Assembly: GCF_003943615.1 (NCBI RefSeq)
Contig: NZ_RJPZ01000004.1
Coordinates: 1-64,000 of the forward strand
Length of the DNA: 64,000 nt
Direction: 5' to 3'
Source of the DNA: Streptococcus australis
Lineage (GTDB): Bacteria; Bacillota; Bacilli; Lactobacillales; Streptococcaceae
The notes under the pieces were generated by a model. That model was not told where the DNA came from. It saw only the letters and a program-made list of their open reading frames with translations, and did not search any database. Positions 1 through 9,553 of this stretch are shown piece after piece. Position 1 is the first letter of the stretch, and every line of letters begins with the position of its first letter. The translations under genes and the position numbers were made by a program.

Positions 1-474
<474 letters not shown>

Positions 475-617
475 TAATTGTTTGTCTAAACTCATTCTGT
501 CACTGACAGATTTATTGTTTTTTTATTGTTCAGTTACTATAACTTCCGTTATAGCGCCCTGCACATTGGTTCGTCTTGTTCAGTTTTCAAAGGTCTTTGT
601 CGCTCTCGCGCGACAAC
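475..617 (-). other. rRNA operon leader with boxA-like element and processing stems
   Basis: This transcribed spacer lies between the rRNA promoter and mature 16S. It holds a boxA-like segment (CCTTTGAAAACTGAAC on the minus strand, about 579-594), typical of antitermination in streptococcal rRNA leaders. It also holds two short perfect dyads: TCTGTCA/TGACAGA at 496-510 and ATAAC..GTTAT near 540-552. The dyads probably form part of RNase III processing stems. No protein gene is seen here. Confidence 0.65.
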
Positions 618-623
618 TATATT

Positions 624-652
624 AGTATATCACGACCAATTATTCTTGTCAA
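624..652 (-). promoter_or_regulatory. rRNA operon promoter
   Basis: On the minus strand a perfect -35 TTGACA (647-652) is separated by 17 bp from -10 TATACT (624-629). A start site near 617 would give the leader preceding 16S. The near-consensus boxes fit a strong rRNA promoter. Confidence 0.85.
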
Positions 653-689
653 TATCTTTTTTCTATTTTTTTAAAAAAAGTTTTTCTTT

Positions 690-733
690 TTTTAAAAAAA
701 TAGAAAACGAGAAGCAGGTTCTCCTCGTTTTCT
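690..733 (-). terminator. Terminator of the ami operon
   Basis: The 10-bp stem AGAAAACGAG/CTCGTTTTCT (702-711 with 724-733) is followed on the minus strand by ATTTTTTT. It lies directly downstream of amiF and upstream of the rRNA promoter, so it insulates the two units. Confidence 0.85.
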
Positions 734-738
734 TATGA

Positions 739-1662
739 TTACATAAGTTCTTTATACTTTTTCTGTTCTGCTTTATTTGCCCAAACGTAATGCCCTGGTT
801 TGATTTCAACCATTTCTGGTTTGTCAGTTGAATAATCATGCTGATCAGGATCATAAACTTTCAGAACTTTTTTGCGTTCTAGGATTGGATCTGGAATTGG
901 AACTGCAGATAGTAGAGATTGTGTGTAAGGATGAATTGGATTGTTAAACAATTCTTCCGTTTCAGCTACTTCTACAATAACACCTTTGTAAATAACCGCA
1001 ATACGATCAGAGATAAAACGAACTACTGAAAGATCGTGTGCGATAAAGAGATAGGTCAAGCCCAACTCTTTTTGGAATTTCTTCAGGAGATTCAATACTT
1101 GTGCACGAACTGATACGTCTAGGGCAGAAATTGGTTCGTCTGCAATAACAAATTCTGGCTCCATTACCAAGGCACGAGCGATCCCAATCCGCTGGCGTTG
1201 TCCACCAGAGAATTCATGGGGATAACGAGTTAAATGCTCTGCTAGGAGACCAACTTCATGCATAATCTCTTTTACTTTACGTACTCGATCTTCTTCATTC
1301 TCGAAGAGGTGATAATTGTACAATCCTTCTGAAATAATATAGTCGACTGTTGCACGCTCATTTAAGCTAGCTGCTGGGTCTTGGAAAATCATTTGAATTT
1401 TTCGGATTAATTCATTTTCATCCTTGCGAGATTGCTTCCCGTTGATCTTTTTGCCATCATATAAAATGTCTCCTGCACTAGTGTCATTCAAACCAATGAT
1501 TGCTCGACCAATTGTGGTCTTCCCACTACCAGACTCACCAACGAGGGAAAATGTTTCCCCTTTATTGATGAAGAAATTTGCATTCTTTACAGCTACAAAT
1601 TTTTTACTTCCTTCACCGAAGGAAATTTCTAGATCTTTAACTTCTATTAATTTTTCTGACAT
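739..1662 (-). CDS. amiF: Oligopeptide ABC transporter ATP-binding protein AmiF
   Basis: One of the two cytoplasmic ATPases that power the Ami oligopeptide importer. The 307-residue protein has Walker [10 protein letters not shown] at residues 42-50, the ABC signature FSGGQRQR near residue 155, Walker B VIADEP near 180, and a C-terminal oligopeptide-transporter extension ending in [12 protein letters not shown] and a charged tail. Length and motifs match the OppF/AmiF family. It is last in the operon, starts 9 bp after amiE, and is followed by a strong terminator. It should pair with AmiE as a heterodimer on the AmiC/AmiD permease. In related streptococci this importer takes up nutrient peptides and signalling peptides. 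Confidence 0.95.
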   Translation of the reverse strand: MSEKLIEVKDLEISFGEGSKKFVAVKNANFFINKGETFSLVGESGSGKTTIGRAIIGLNDTSAGDILYDGKKINGKQSRKDENELIRKIQMIFQDPAASLNERATVDYIISEGLYNYHLFENEEDRVRKVKEIMHEVGLLAEHLTRYPHEFSGGQRQRIGIARALVMEPEFVIADEPISALDVSVRAQVLNLLKKFQKELGLTYLFIAHDLSVVRFISDRIAVIYKGVIVEVAETEELFNNPIHPYTQSLLSAVPIPDPILERKKVLKVYDPDQHDYSTDKPEMVEIKPGHYVWANKAEQKKYKELM

Positions 1663-1671
1663 TTCCTTCTC

Positions 1672-2739
1672 CTAGTCCTTGATTGTAGTGAATCCCATTT
1701 TCGCACTAATCTTTTCATGAAGATTATCAATAATTTCTGGTTTATTAACTTTTGGTGCATCTTCATGCAAGAGCCACGTTTTAGCCCAATGTGTATCTGA
1801 AACATTGAAAACCGGTGGGTGTTCCTCAAAATCAATTTGCATAGCATAGTCTGAGCGCAAAGCAAAGGCATCACCTTTCACTGGTGAATACAATGATGGA
1901 GGAGTCCCTGGGATAGAATATAAATCACCTTTAGAAGTAGACAACTGTGGCAAACTTGAAAGAAGACTCCATGTATAAGGATGTCTTGGATCATAGAAGA
2001 TTTCTTCTACTTTACCAAATTCTACAATTTCACCAGCATACATTACGGCAACTTTATCTGCAATACTTGCCACTACACCTAAATCATGGGTGATAAAGAT
2101 TGTTGTAAAGTTATATTCTTTTTGCAATGATTTCAACAAGTCAATAATTTGGGCTTGAATAGTTACGTCTAGGGCCGTTGTAGGCTCGTCACAGATCAAG
2201 ATATCAGGACGGCAAGCAAGCGCAATAGCAATAACGATCCGTTGGCGCATCCCGCCTGAATATTGGAAAGGATATTCATCAAAGCGACGTTCTGCTTCCG
2301 GGATTCCCACCTTTTCCATATAGTCAATAGCCATTTCTCTGGCTTCTTTGGCACTCTTGCCTTGGTGTTTAATAATAACCTCTGTAATTTGTGATCCGAT
2401 TGTATTAATCGGGTCCAAACTGGTCATTGGGTCTTGGAAGATCGTTGCAATTTTTGCACCACGAATTTCTTCCCAATCTTTGTTTGACTTGAGTTCTGTT
2501 AATTCTCGCCCGCGATAATTAATGGTCCCATTGGCAATTCGTCCGTTTTCTTCTAACATCCCAGTAAAAGTTTTTGTCAAAACAGATTTACCAGAACCTG
2601 ATTCACCAACAAGCGCCATGACCTCTCCTTCAACAAGGTCCAAAGAGACATTGCGAATAGCTGTTAAGACACGATCCCGAACATCAAATTCTACTACGAT
2701 ATCGCGAGCAGATAAGATTACATTTTTATCATTTGTCAT
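1672..2739 (-). CDS. amiE: Oligopeptide ABC transporter ATP-binding protein AmiE
   Basis: The second ATPase of the Ami importer, 355 residues. Walker A GESGSGKS is near residue 44, the signature YSGGMRQR near 165 and Walker B ILICDEPTTALD near 185. The C-terminal region has the OppD-like HPYTWSLLSSLP and GTPPSLYSPVKGDAFA segments. It lies between amiD (11-bp gap) and amiF and is co-transcribed with them. The family is clear, and the assignment to AmiE rather than AmiF rests on operon order and the OppD-type C terminus. It acts at the inner face of the membrane. Confidence 0.95.
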   Translation of the reverse strand: MTNDKNVILSARDIVVEFDVRDRVLTAIRNVSLDLVEGEVMALVGESGSGKSVLTKTFTGMLEENGRIANGTINYRGRELTELKSNKDWEEIRGAKIATIFQDPMTSLDPINTIGSQITEVIIKHQGKSAKEAREMAIDYMEKVGIPEAERRFDEYPFQYSGGMRQRIVIAIALACRPDILICDEPTTALDVTIQAQIIDLLKSLQKEYNFTTIFITHDLGVVASIADKVAVMYAGEIVEFGKVEEIFYDPRHPYTWSLLSSLPQLSTSKGDLYSIPGTPPSLYSPVKGDAFALRSDYAMQIDFEEHPPVFNVSDTHWAKTWLLHEDAPKVNKPEIIDNLHEKISAKMGFTTIKD

Positions 2740-2750
2740 ACCTACTCCTC

Positions 2751-3677
2751 CTATCTATGTGTACGTGGATCGCTGGCGTCTGCAAGGTTTTGTCCAACGA
2801 TATAGAATGACAAGGATACCAAGACTAAGACTGTCAATGGAATCCAGAAAAGATACGCATTGGTTGTTACGTTTTGTGAGTAGTCTGAAATAAGACGTCC
2901 TAAACTTGGAACTGTAATCGGCAATCCCAATCCAAAGAAGGAAAGGAAGGCCTCAGTCGAAATAAAGGCTGGCAACAACTGTGTAGTTGTCGTCACAATA
3001 ACAGAAACCAACTGTGGCAAAATATTTTTCGTCACGATTTTAAGAGTTGGTGTCCCCAAGGTGCGGCTGGCCAAGTTGTATTCCAAATCGCGGTAACGCA
3101 TAATTTGGACACGGATAGAGTAAGCAATCCCAATCCATCCTGTCACTGTCATCGCCAAAATCAAGTTCCAGAAACCAGCACCGATTGAGTAAGTCAAGAC
3201 AATAACAATCAACATAAATGGAACGTTTGAAATAACGTTATAAACTTCCATCATGAAGCGGTCGATTGATTTTGACACACCCCAAATCCCACCGATTACT
3301 ACTCCGATCACAACGTTGATCAAGGTAGCAATAAAGGAGATGATAATCGAATTGCGGGCACCAAACCAAACTCCATCAAACAAGGATTTACCATTGTTAT
3401 CTGTACCGAAGAAGGCTTTGGCGCTTGGCGGGTTCAAACGAGCAGTGAAGTCATTTACTTTACTTACATCATTGTAGTCAAAGTTTGAAAACATTGGATA
3501 AACAAAACTCATCAAGAGAATGCCAACCAAGACTGCTAACATGAAAATAGTTGATTTCTTTTTAAAAAATTGGCGAAATACTGATTTCCAGTAGGAGTAC
3601 GACGGCGCATCAATTGTTTCAGAGGCAAAGTCATCACGTTCAACAAATTGGAATTTCTTTTTATCGATTGTAGACAT
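2751..3677 (-). CDS. amiD: Oligopeptide ABC transporter permease AmiD
   Basis: Integral membrane permease of 308 residues with a cytoplasmic N terminus, a first membrane span near residues 40-60, and the binding-protein-dependent transport domain with five further spans. The EAA-type coupling loop lies around [20 protein letters not shown]. It belongs to the OppC/DppC family and pairs with AmiC to form the channel. It starts at the last base of the amiC stop region (shared base 3677), which suggests translational coupling. Nothing unusual is seen. Confidence 0.95.
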   Translation of the reverse strand: MSTIDKKKFQFVERDDFASETIDAPSYSYWKSVFRQFFKKKSTIFMLAVLVGILLMSFVYPMFSNFDYNDVSKVNDFTARLNPPSAKAFFGTDNNGKSLFDGVWFGARNSIIISFIATLINVVIGVVIGGIWGVSKSIDRFMMEVYNVISNVPFMLIVIVLTYSIGAGFWNLILAMTVTGWIGIAYSIRVQIMRYRDLEYNLASRTLGTPTLKIVTKNILPQLVSVIVTTTTQLLPAFISTEAFLSFFGLGLPITVPSLGRLISDYSQNVTTNAYLFWIPLTVLVLVSLSFYIVGQNLADASDPRTHR

Positions 3678-5176
3678 TATTTGCCTCCTTTCTTAGTTGT
3701 CAATTTGATACGAGGGTCTACCATAACCATGAGAATATCACCGGCCATTGCTCCAAATACAGCAAGAACAGTAAAGATGAAGACAAGACCCACTACCATA
3801 GTGTTATTCGATGCCTTGATGGAATCAATCAACATTTTACCCATACCAGGGAAGGCAAAGACTGTTTCTGTCAAGGTTGCCCCTGAAATAACCAAAACCA
3901 ATTGAACAGGAATCCCTGTAACGATTGGAACCATGGCATTCTTGAAAATATGCTTGCGTGAAATTTCTTTTTCAGAAAGTCCTTTAGCACGTGCAAAACG
4001 GACAAAGTCTTGTGAGTGCAAGTCAATCATATAACGGCGAATCCAAACAGCCAAACCTGGAGCGGTCAACAGTCCCAAAATGACAGAAGGAAGAACATAC
4101 GATCTCCAGTCCTGAGCTCCTAAGACTGGGAAGGAGTCTGGAAGACCGATTGTTGAACCAATCAAGCGGACAATGTAGACCAAGGCAATCGTTGGAAGAG
4201 CCATCATCAATGTCAAGACAGCGGTTGAGGCGCTATCAAACCATGTATTCTTCAACAAGGCCATGTAAGATCCCAATGGAATCGCAATCAAATAAGCAAT
4301 TGCAATCCCGATCAAGCCGATAATAGACGAGCTCACAATCATGGATGGATTTTCATAATTACTCAAAGTTGCTGTATAAGCATCTCCTTTACCAAAGCGG
4401 GCGATATCTTGAGCATCTGCCTTGCTTGGTGATTTGTAAGTACGAGAGTAGATATTGATAGAAGATTCTTTTTTCCCTGTTGGGAAGTTTACTTCACTCT
4501 TCTTAGTTGTACCTTGTCCTTGGGTAATAACCTGAAGAACTGGTGTATTTGAATAAGTTGGGTAAGATTCACCCAAGTTTAACGATACAAAATTTTGATG
4601 AATGAACGGGAATTGACCATTGAAATACAAAAGATATTTATGTTTAGTCCCCGAACCAACTACTGACCAACCAATAGCTGGGTCATTTTCAATGCGAATA
4701 TAACGTTCAAGTTTTGGATTTGAAGCATCTTTGATGACATTTGGATGGTCAATCTGAATCAGATTACCATAGAATCCAATGACACGTTCAAAAACAGGGA
4801 CTTCACGAGTAGCGTAAAAACCTTTATTTTCAGGGAAACGTTTCAATACCCAGCCATTTCCAAGGTTAGAAATGTACTTTTTGTAAATCTTCTCGTTTTC
4901 TTTAGTAGGCTCTACTGTTACTGATGAGTCTTCCTTACTTGCTTTTTCTTTCAAAGCTTTTGAATCAAGATATTCTATATACCCCATGCGATCATAGACT
5001 GTATTTTCATAATTGATTTTAGAGTCTTTTGTTTTCGCAATCTTATTATAGTTAGGGTCGTTTTTGAAAATTAAATTTCTTGGGGTTAGCGTATAAATAA
5101 TTGTATACGTCAATGTCGTAACCAAAAAGATCGACACCAACGAACGTAAAATACGCATAAATATATATTTTTTCAT
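3677..5176 (-). CDS. amiC: Oligopeptide ABC transporter permease AmiC
   Basis: OppB-type permease of 499 residues. As in other streptococcal AmiC proteins, and unlike the roughly 300-residue OppB of other bacteria, it has a long hydrophilic insert (about residues 35-270) between the first membrane span and the remaining spans. That insert should face outwards and may contact the lipid-anchored binding proteins. The C-terminal part holds the coupling loop [20 protein letters not shown] and the final spans. It is separated from amiA by 64 bp containing a hairpin that could lower downstream expression. It forms the channel with AmiD. Confidence 0.95.
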   Translation of the reverse strand: MKKYIFMRILRSLVSIFLVTTLTYTIIYTLTPRNLIFKNDPNYNKIAKTKDSKINYENTVYDRMGYIEYLDSKALKEKASKEDSSVTVEPTKENEKIYKKYISNLGNGWVLKRFPENKGFYATREVPVFERVIGFYGNLIQIDHPNVIKDASNPKLERYIRIENDPAIGWSVVGSGTKHKYLLYFNGQFPFIHQNFVSLNLGESYPTYSNTPVLQVITQGQGTTKKSEVNFPTGKKESSINIYSRTYKSPSKADAQDIARFGKGDAYTATLSNYENPSMIVSSSIIGLIGIAIAYLIAIPLGSYMALLKNTWFDSASTAVLTLMMALPTIALVYIVRLIGSTIGLPDSFPVLGAQDWRSYVLPSVILGLLTAPGLAVWIRRYMIDLHSQDFVRFARAKGLSEKEISRKHIFKNAMVPIVTGIPVQLVLVISGATLTETVFAFPGMGKMLIDSIKASNNTMVVGLVFIFTVLAVFGAMAGDILMVMVDPRIKLTTKKGGK

Positions 5177-5195
5177 ATTCCGTTCCTTTAATGTT

Positions 5196-5229
5196 CAAAA
5201 GAACTTTCTCCCCTATTAGAGAAAGTTCT
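5196..5229 (-). terminator. amiA-amiC intercistronic hairpin (likely partial terminator)
   Basis: A perfect 11-bp stem AGAACTTTCTC/GAGAAAGTTCT (5200-5210 with 5219-5229) is followed by TTTTG on the minus strand. It lies between the binding protein gene and the permease genes. By analogy with other binding-protein-dependent transporters, I infer that it lets amiA be made in excess over amiCDEF through partial termination or by protecting the upstream mRNA end. Confidence 0.7.
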
Positions 5230-5240
5230 GATGAAGGTGA

Positions 5241-7226
5241 TTATTTAACGTGTTTTTCAAGATCTTGCTGAGCCTTCTTGTTTGATTCAGCTTTTTCTTT
5301 CAACCATTTTTCACGTTCTTGATCATATTGTTTTTTAGTGACAGGTTCATCTTGAACTTCAACATATTTGAAATAAGTTGATCCTTTGTTACCTGTTTGT
5401 GATGAAGGTCCAGAGAATGGAACTACTTTTGAAACAACTGTTCCAGCACCTGAACTTGTCATAGTTGGAATCACTAATGCACTATCTGTTAACCAAGCTT
5501 GAGCTGCTGCAAATTTATCGTAACGAGTCACTACATCTTGAGTTTCTTTTTCTGCATCATCAAGCAATTTCGCAAATTCATCTAAACCGACTGCTTTAGC
5601 AGAAGCATTATCGACACCACCAGCAAATCCAAGGTAAGTCTTAGTCTGGTCTGGTGAAGATGGTTGCAAGGTGTCAAGGTAAGTAGATGGATCATCGTAG
5701 TCTGGATTCCATCCTACAAGCCCTTGAAGATCCCAGTCAGTTTCTGCAGCTGATGGTACGTTCAATGTAATGTTCAAGACTTCATCTTGGTCCATCATTT
5801 GAAGGTCCACAACAACGTTTTCTGTACCAAGTGTTTCTTCAACTGATTGTTTGAAGGATTGCATCCGTGACACAAAGTTTGTTGAGTTTTGTGCAACCGG
5901 AACATCCAAGTGGATTGGGAATTGAACACCATCTTTTTGGAGTTCAGCTTTTGCTTTTTCAAACTGAGCTTTTGCTTTCTCCTTACTATAAAGGCCGTTT
6001 TGACCATCTGCAAGGTTCACGCCACTCCATTGATCTCCATAAGTTTGCAACTTGTCTGCTACTACATCACCAAAGTCTTTACCGTTTACTTGAACAAAGG
6101 CAGGTGCAGTGTACATATTCCGAATAGCAGCCTTAGCATAGTCTTTACCATTGACTTGGGCTGAATAATTCTCACGGTTCAAGGCAAAGGTGATGGCTTG
6201 ACGGAAATTCTTGTTTAAGATAGCTTTCTTAGTAGAAGATTTCTGGTCATCTGACGTCTTAGAAGTATGGTTGTAGGCTTGACGGTCAATGTTGAAACCT
6301 AAGACTGCTACACCAGAACCAGGCTGTGTGTTGTAGATATTGTCTTTGTATTTTTTTTCAACAGACGCAAAGTTAGAGCTAGCAGGGAATAGACGAGCTT
6401 GGGAATATGAACCATCGCTAAAGCCACGCGCCAATGAATCTTGGTCTGATCCATCATAATAAGAGAATTTGATCTTGTCGATATGAACGTTGTCTTTATC
6501 CCAATACTCTTCATTCTTTTCAAAAGTGATTTCTGATTTAGAAGTGATTGATTTCAAAAGGAATGGACCATTGAACAAGATTGATTTAACATTACCTGGT
6601 TGACCAAATTCATCACCCTTGCTCTTCAAGAAATCTGTACTAATTGGGAAAAGAACACCATTAGTTGTTTTTGAATTCCAGAAAGTTTCTGGTTGGTTCA
6701 AAGTATACTCAAGAGTATAGTCATCCACTGCTTTGACTCCAACCTCAGAGAAATCTGAAATTTTTCCTTCTGAGTAGTCTTTCAATCCTTTGATTGAGTC
6801 TTTTACCAATGGAAGAGATTCTGATTTTTTATCCGCCGCATGCTTCAATCCAGTAACGAAGTCATGAGCTGTTACTTCCCCATGCTCTTCACCATCAGCA
6901 TCATACCATTTAACACCCTTACGGATTTTGTAAGTATAGGTCAAACCATCTTTTGAAACAGACCAGTCTTCAGCAATAGATGGTACAAGGTTTCCGTATT
7001 TGTCGTTTTCCAACAAACCATCTACACCGTTTGTTGTAATATCATGTACGGAAGCTTTGGAAGATACGGTGTAATCCAAAGTTGTTGGATCATCTGTATA
7101 AACATAGCCATATGTTGTATCTTTTTTTGATGCAGACTTGCTATCTTTTGAGCCAGAACATGCTGCAAGGAAAGTTGCTGCGAGCAATGTTACTCCGGCA
7201 AATGCAAAAACTTTACTTTTTTTCAT
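5241..7226 (-). CDS. amiA: Oligopeptide-binding lipoprotein AmiA
   Basis: Extracellular substrate-binding lipoprotein of 661 residues that delivers peptides to AmiCD. It has a lipoprotein signal peptide with lipobox LAACSG (Cys near residue 23) and a family-5 extracellular solute-binding fold, with typical segments such as DPTTLDY, GVDGLLENDKYGNLVPSIAEDW and NKNFRQAITFALNRENY. The C-terminal stretch is Lys/Glu-rich (QEREKWLKEKAESNKKAQQDLEKH). It is first of the block amiA-C-D-E-F and has its own CodY-boxed promoter. A close paralogue lies immediately upstream, so this pair could also be named in the AliA/HppA series. The AmiA name rests on adjacency to amiC. Confidence 0.92.
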   Translation of the reverse strand: MKKSKVFAFAGVTLLAATFLAACSGSKDSKSASKKDTTYGYVYTDDPTTLDYTVSSKASVHDITTNGVDGLLENDKYGNLVPSIAEDWSVSKDGLTYTYKIRKGVKWYDADGEEHGEVTAHDFVTGLKHAADKKSESLPLVKDSIKGLKDYSEGKISDFSEVGVKAVDDYTLEYTLNQPETFWNSKTTNGVLFPISTDFLKSKGDEFGQPGNVKSILFNGPFLLKSITSKSEITFEKNEEYWDKDNVHIDKIKFSYYDGSDQDSLARGFSDGSYSQARLFPASSNFASVEKKYKDNIYNTQPGSGVAVLGFNIDRQAYNHTSKTSDDQKSSTKKAILNKNFRQAITFALNRENYSAQVNGKDYAKAAIRNMYTAPAFVQVNGKDFGDVVADKLQTYGDQWSGVNLADGQNGLYSKEKAKAQFEKAKAELQKDGVQFPIHLDVPVAQNSTNFVSRMQSFKQSVEETLGTENVVVDLQMMDQDEVLNITLNVPSAAETDWDLQGLVGWNPDYDDPSTYLDTLQPSSPDQTKTYLGFAGGVDNASAKAVGLDEFAKLLDDAEKETQDVVTRYDKFAAAQAWLTDSALVIPTMTSSGAGTVVSKVVPFSGPSSQTGNKGSTYFKYVEVQDEPVTKKQYDQEREKWLKEKAESNKKAQQDLEKHVK

Positions 7227-7258
7227 TTTGAGTCTCCATTTTATTGAATTTAGATAGA

Positions 7259-7287
7259 ATTATAGCATAAGTGAGGAAAAAAGTAAA
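7259..7287 (-). promoter_or_regulatory. amiA promoter
   Basis: On the minus strand -35 TTTACT (7282-7287), a 17-bp spacer and -10 TATAAT (7259-7264) preceded by TGC (extended -10). The -10 lies 33 bp upstream of the amiA start codon. A CodY-box-like sequence abuts the -35 on its upstream side. Confidence 0.8.
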
Positions 7288-7290
7288 CTA

Positions 7291-7305
7291 AATTTTCTGA
7301 ATATT
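7291..7305. promoter_or_regulatory. CodY-box-like operator upstream of amiA
   Basis: AATTTTCTGAATATT matches the CodY consensus AATTTTCWGAAAATT at 14 of 15 positions and lies 3 bp upstream of the amiA -35 box. CodY represses nitrogen-acquisition genes when branched-chain amino acids and GTP are plentiful. That function here is inferred from the match and position. Confidence 0.7.
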
Positions 7306-7315
7306 TGGCAAGTGA

Positions 7316-7370
7316 AAGGAGCCACTGAGTGGGGGACTGTCTAAAAAATCAATCCTTTTAGTGGCTCCTT
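7316..7370 (-). terminator. Hairpin downstream of the upstream amiA paralogue
   Basis: A perfect 11-bp stem AAGGAGCCACT/AGTGGCTCCTT (7316-7326 with 7360-7370) encloses a 33-nt loop and is followed by only a short pyrimidine tract (TCACTTGCC). It lies between the two binding-protein genes, just before the amiA promoter region. It may be a weak terminator or an mRNA 3'-end stabiliser. The poor T-run keeps confidence moderate. Confidence 0.5.
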
Positions 7371-7414
7371 CCTTACATAAACTTATGCACTCTTACTATC
7401 CTAGTTATTTTTTT

Positions 7415-9382
7415 CTATTTCGATTCGATGTGGTTCTTTAATTCTTCTTGAGCTTTTTTATTGGATTCAGCCTTTTCTTTTAACCATTTTTCTTTGCTTG
7501 CATCGTAATCCTTTGTCTTGATGACTTCTTCTGAAAGTTCAAGATATTTATAGTTGGTTCCAGTTCCTTTTGTTCCAACCCATGAAGCCGCACGACTATA
7601 TGGAACAGTCCGTTGCAACATTGGAGTTCCACCATTTGAAACAGTCGGCAAGATCAATGAACTATCTGTTAGCCATGCTTGAGCAGCTGCGTATTTCTCA
7701 TAGCGTACAGCTTGATCATTCACTTCAGCATTGGCATCTTTTAAGAGTTCTGCATACTTCCCAAAGTCAACTGCTGAAATAGCAGGACTGTTTGAGCCTG
7801 CATCCACACCTAGATAGTAGAAAACAGAACCGTTAACAGGACTTAAACTCTCTAAATAAGTAGATGGATCTTGGTAGTCTGGAACCCATCCTCCGCCTGC
7901 AAGGTCATAATCTTTCTCAGCAGCAGTATCTGTGAAATAGGTAATATTGTTAAAGTCATCATCAGATAATTTCTGAATATCTACGACAACATTGTCTGCA
8001 CCGAGAACAGCTTCTACGGATTGTTTAAAGGAGCTAGCTTGTTGTACCTGACTGTTATCCGTTTGACTGACAACGTAATCCAAATGAATTGGGAATTCTA
8101 CCCCTTCTTTTTGCAGTTGTTCTTTAGCTTTTGCAAACTCAGCCTTGGCTTTTTCTTGATTGTAGAGAGTGGTTTGTGCATCATCTAGATTGACATCTTT
8201 CCACTCATCTCCATAGGTCACTAATTGCTTCTCAACAACCTTACCGAACTCTTCGCCATTCACTTGAACAAAAGTCGGTGGAACCAAGGTATTCCGAAGG
8301 ATTTTGGTCGCTGCATCTGCTCCTGATGTTTGAGCTGCATAGGCTTCACGGTCAAAGGCAAAATTCACAGCTTGACGGAAATCTTTGTTTAAAATTGCTT
8401 GTTTTGTGGACGATTTTTGAGCATCTGTCGTTTTAGCTGTATGGTTATACTTCTGACGATCAATGTTGAAGCCTAGGTAGTATGATGTGCCGTATTGAAC
8501 ACCATAAACAATATTATCACCAAATTTCTTTTTCACACTCTTATAAGTGGAGCTGTTTGGCATTACTGTCGCAAATGAATATTGTCCATTCTCAAATTTC
8601 TTGATAACAGATTCTGGATCTGACCCGTCATTGTAGGTCAACTTCACATTATCAATATGAACATTCTTTTCATCATAGTATTCTTTATTTTTTACAAGCT
8701 CAATTTGAGATTTTGAAGTTAAATTCTTCAAATAATATGGACCGTTATAGAGAATACTACTTGGTTTCAAAGAACCAAAGTCTTTTCCTTGAGATTTTAA
8801 GAAAGCTTCGTTAACTGGGAAAAGGACGCCTGATGTCGTCTTAGAATTCCAAAAGCTTTCTGGACGTTCCAAGGTATATTGAACGGTGTAATCATCTAGG
8901 GCTTTCACGCCAACCGTCTTAAAATCTGTCGTTTCACCCTTGGCATAGGCATCCAAACCTTTAATGGAGTTTTGGATTAAGAAGAGACCTTCAGATTTTG
9001 ATTCCACAGCATGTTTGACCCCTGTCACAAAATCGTGAGCTGTTACAGCACCATACTCTTCCCCTTCACTGGTGTACCATTTAGCATCTTTTCGAAGTTT
9101 ATAGGTATAGACTAAGCCATCTTCTGAAACTGTCCAGTCTTCTGCCAAACTTGGGATTAAATTTCCATATTTATCATTTTCTAACAAACCATCAACAAGG
9201 TTACTTGTAATATCAGACGTCGTTGTACGAGTCGATGCTATGTAGTCCAATGTATTTGGATCTGTTGAATAAATATAAGAATAAGTAGATTGATTGCTGC
9301 TTCCACCACCGCAGGCTGTCAATAGAAGAGCGCTGGCTAGAGAAACACCGGCCAGTACGAACCGTTTATTTACTTTCATCAC
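7415..9382 (-). CDS. Second oligopeptide-binding lipoprotein (AmiA/AliA paralogue)
   Basis: Peptide-binding lipoprotein of 655 residues with lipobox LTACGG (Cys near residue 24), family-5 solute-binding fold, and the same landmarks as the following AmiA: DPNTLDY, LVDGLLENDKYGNLIPSLAEDW, NKDFRQAVNFAFDREAY and C-terminal KEKWLKEKAESNKKAQEEL. The two proteins are similar along their whole length, so they are tandem duplicates. No permease lies between them, so this protein probably shares AmiCDEF and broadens the peptide range, as Ali and Hpp proteins do in other streptococci. It has its own promoter, so its dose can be set separately from AmiA. The exact orthologue name cannot be decided here. 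Confidence 0.92.
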   Translation of the reverse strand: MMKVNKRFVLAGVSLASALLLTACGGGSSNQSTYSYIYSTDPNTLDYIASTRTTTSDITSNLVDGLLENDKYGNLIPSLAEDWTVSEDGLVYTYKLRKDAKWYTSEGEEYGAVTAHDFVTGVKHAVESKSEGLFLIQNSIKGLDAYAKGETTDFKTVGVKALDDYTVQYTLERPESFWNSKTTSGVLFPVNEAFLKSQGKDFGSLKPSSILYNGPYYLKNLTSKSQIELVKNKEYYDEKNVHIDNVKLTYNDGSDPESVIKKFENGQYSFATVMPNSSTYKSVKKKFGDNIVYGVQYGTSYYLGFNIDRQKYNHTAKTTDAQKSSTKQAILNKDFRQAVNFAFDREAYAAQTSGADAATKILRNTLVPPTFVQVNGEEFGKVVEKQLVTYGDEWKDVNLDDAQTTLYNQEKAKAEFAKAKEQLQKEGVEFPIHLDYVVSQTDNSQVQQASSFKQSVEAVLGADNVVVDIQKLSDDDFNNITYFTDTAAEKDYDLAGGGWVPDYQDPSTYLESLSPVNGSVFYYLGVDAGSNSPAISAVDFGKYAELLKDANAEVNDQAVRYEKYAAAQAWLTDSSLILPTVSNGGTPMLQRTVPYSRAASWVGTKGTGTNYKYLELSEEVIKTKDYDASKEKWLKEKAESNKKAQEELKNHIESK

Positions 9383-9409
9383 TATCTCCTTATGTTAGGT
9401 TTTCTACCA

Positions 9410-9437
9410 TTATACACTATTTCTTCCATTTTACCAA
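9410..9437 (-). promoter_or_regulatory. Promoter of the upstream amiA paralogue
   Basis: On the minus strand -35 TTGGTA (9432-9437), a 16-bp spacer and -10 TATAAT (9410-9415) lie 27 bp upstream of the start codon. Unlike the amiA promoter, no clear CodY-like box is seen next to it. Confidence 0.7.
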
Positions 9438-9512
9438 CTATCTTTCAAATTTGCCTATGACCTTCGAGTCCTAAGAGAGCAAAAATAGGATTAGAGCAGT
9501 TGCCTTCTTTTA

Positions 9513-9521
9513 TGATACAAT
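9513..9521 (+). promoter_or_regulatory. Extended -10 promoter of the dacA-like gene
   Basis: TGATACAAT is an extended -10 element 32 bp upstream of the GTG start. No good -35 is visible at 17 bp, which is acceptable for an extended -10 promoter. Confidence 0.45.
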
Positions 9522-9553
9522 AGTAGAGACAAAAAACAATCGAGGATTCAAAC

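Noticed and set aside
526-854. Short open frames on both strands between the rRNA promoter and amiF
   Set aside because: They overlap the rRNA leader, the terminator or amiF and lack ribosome-binding sites.
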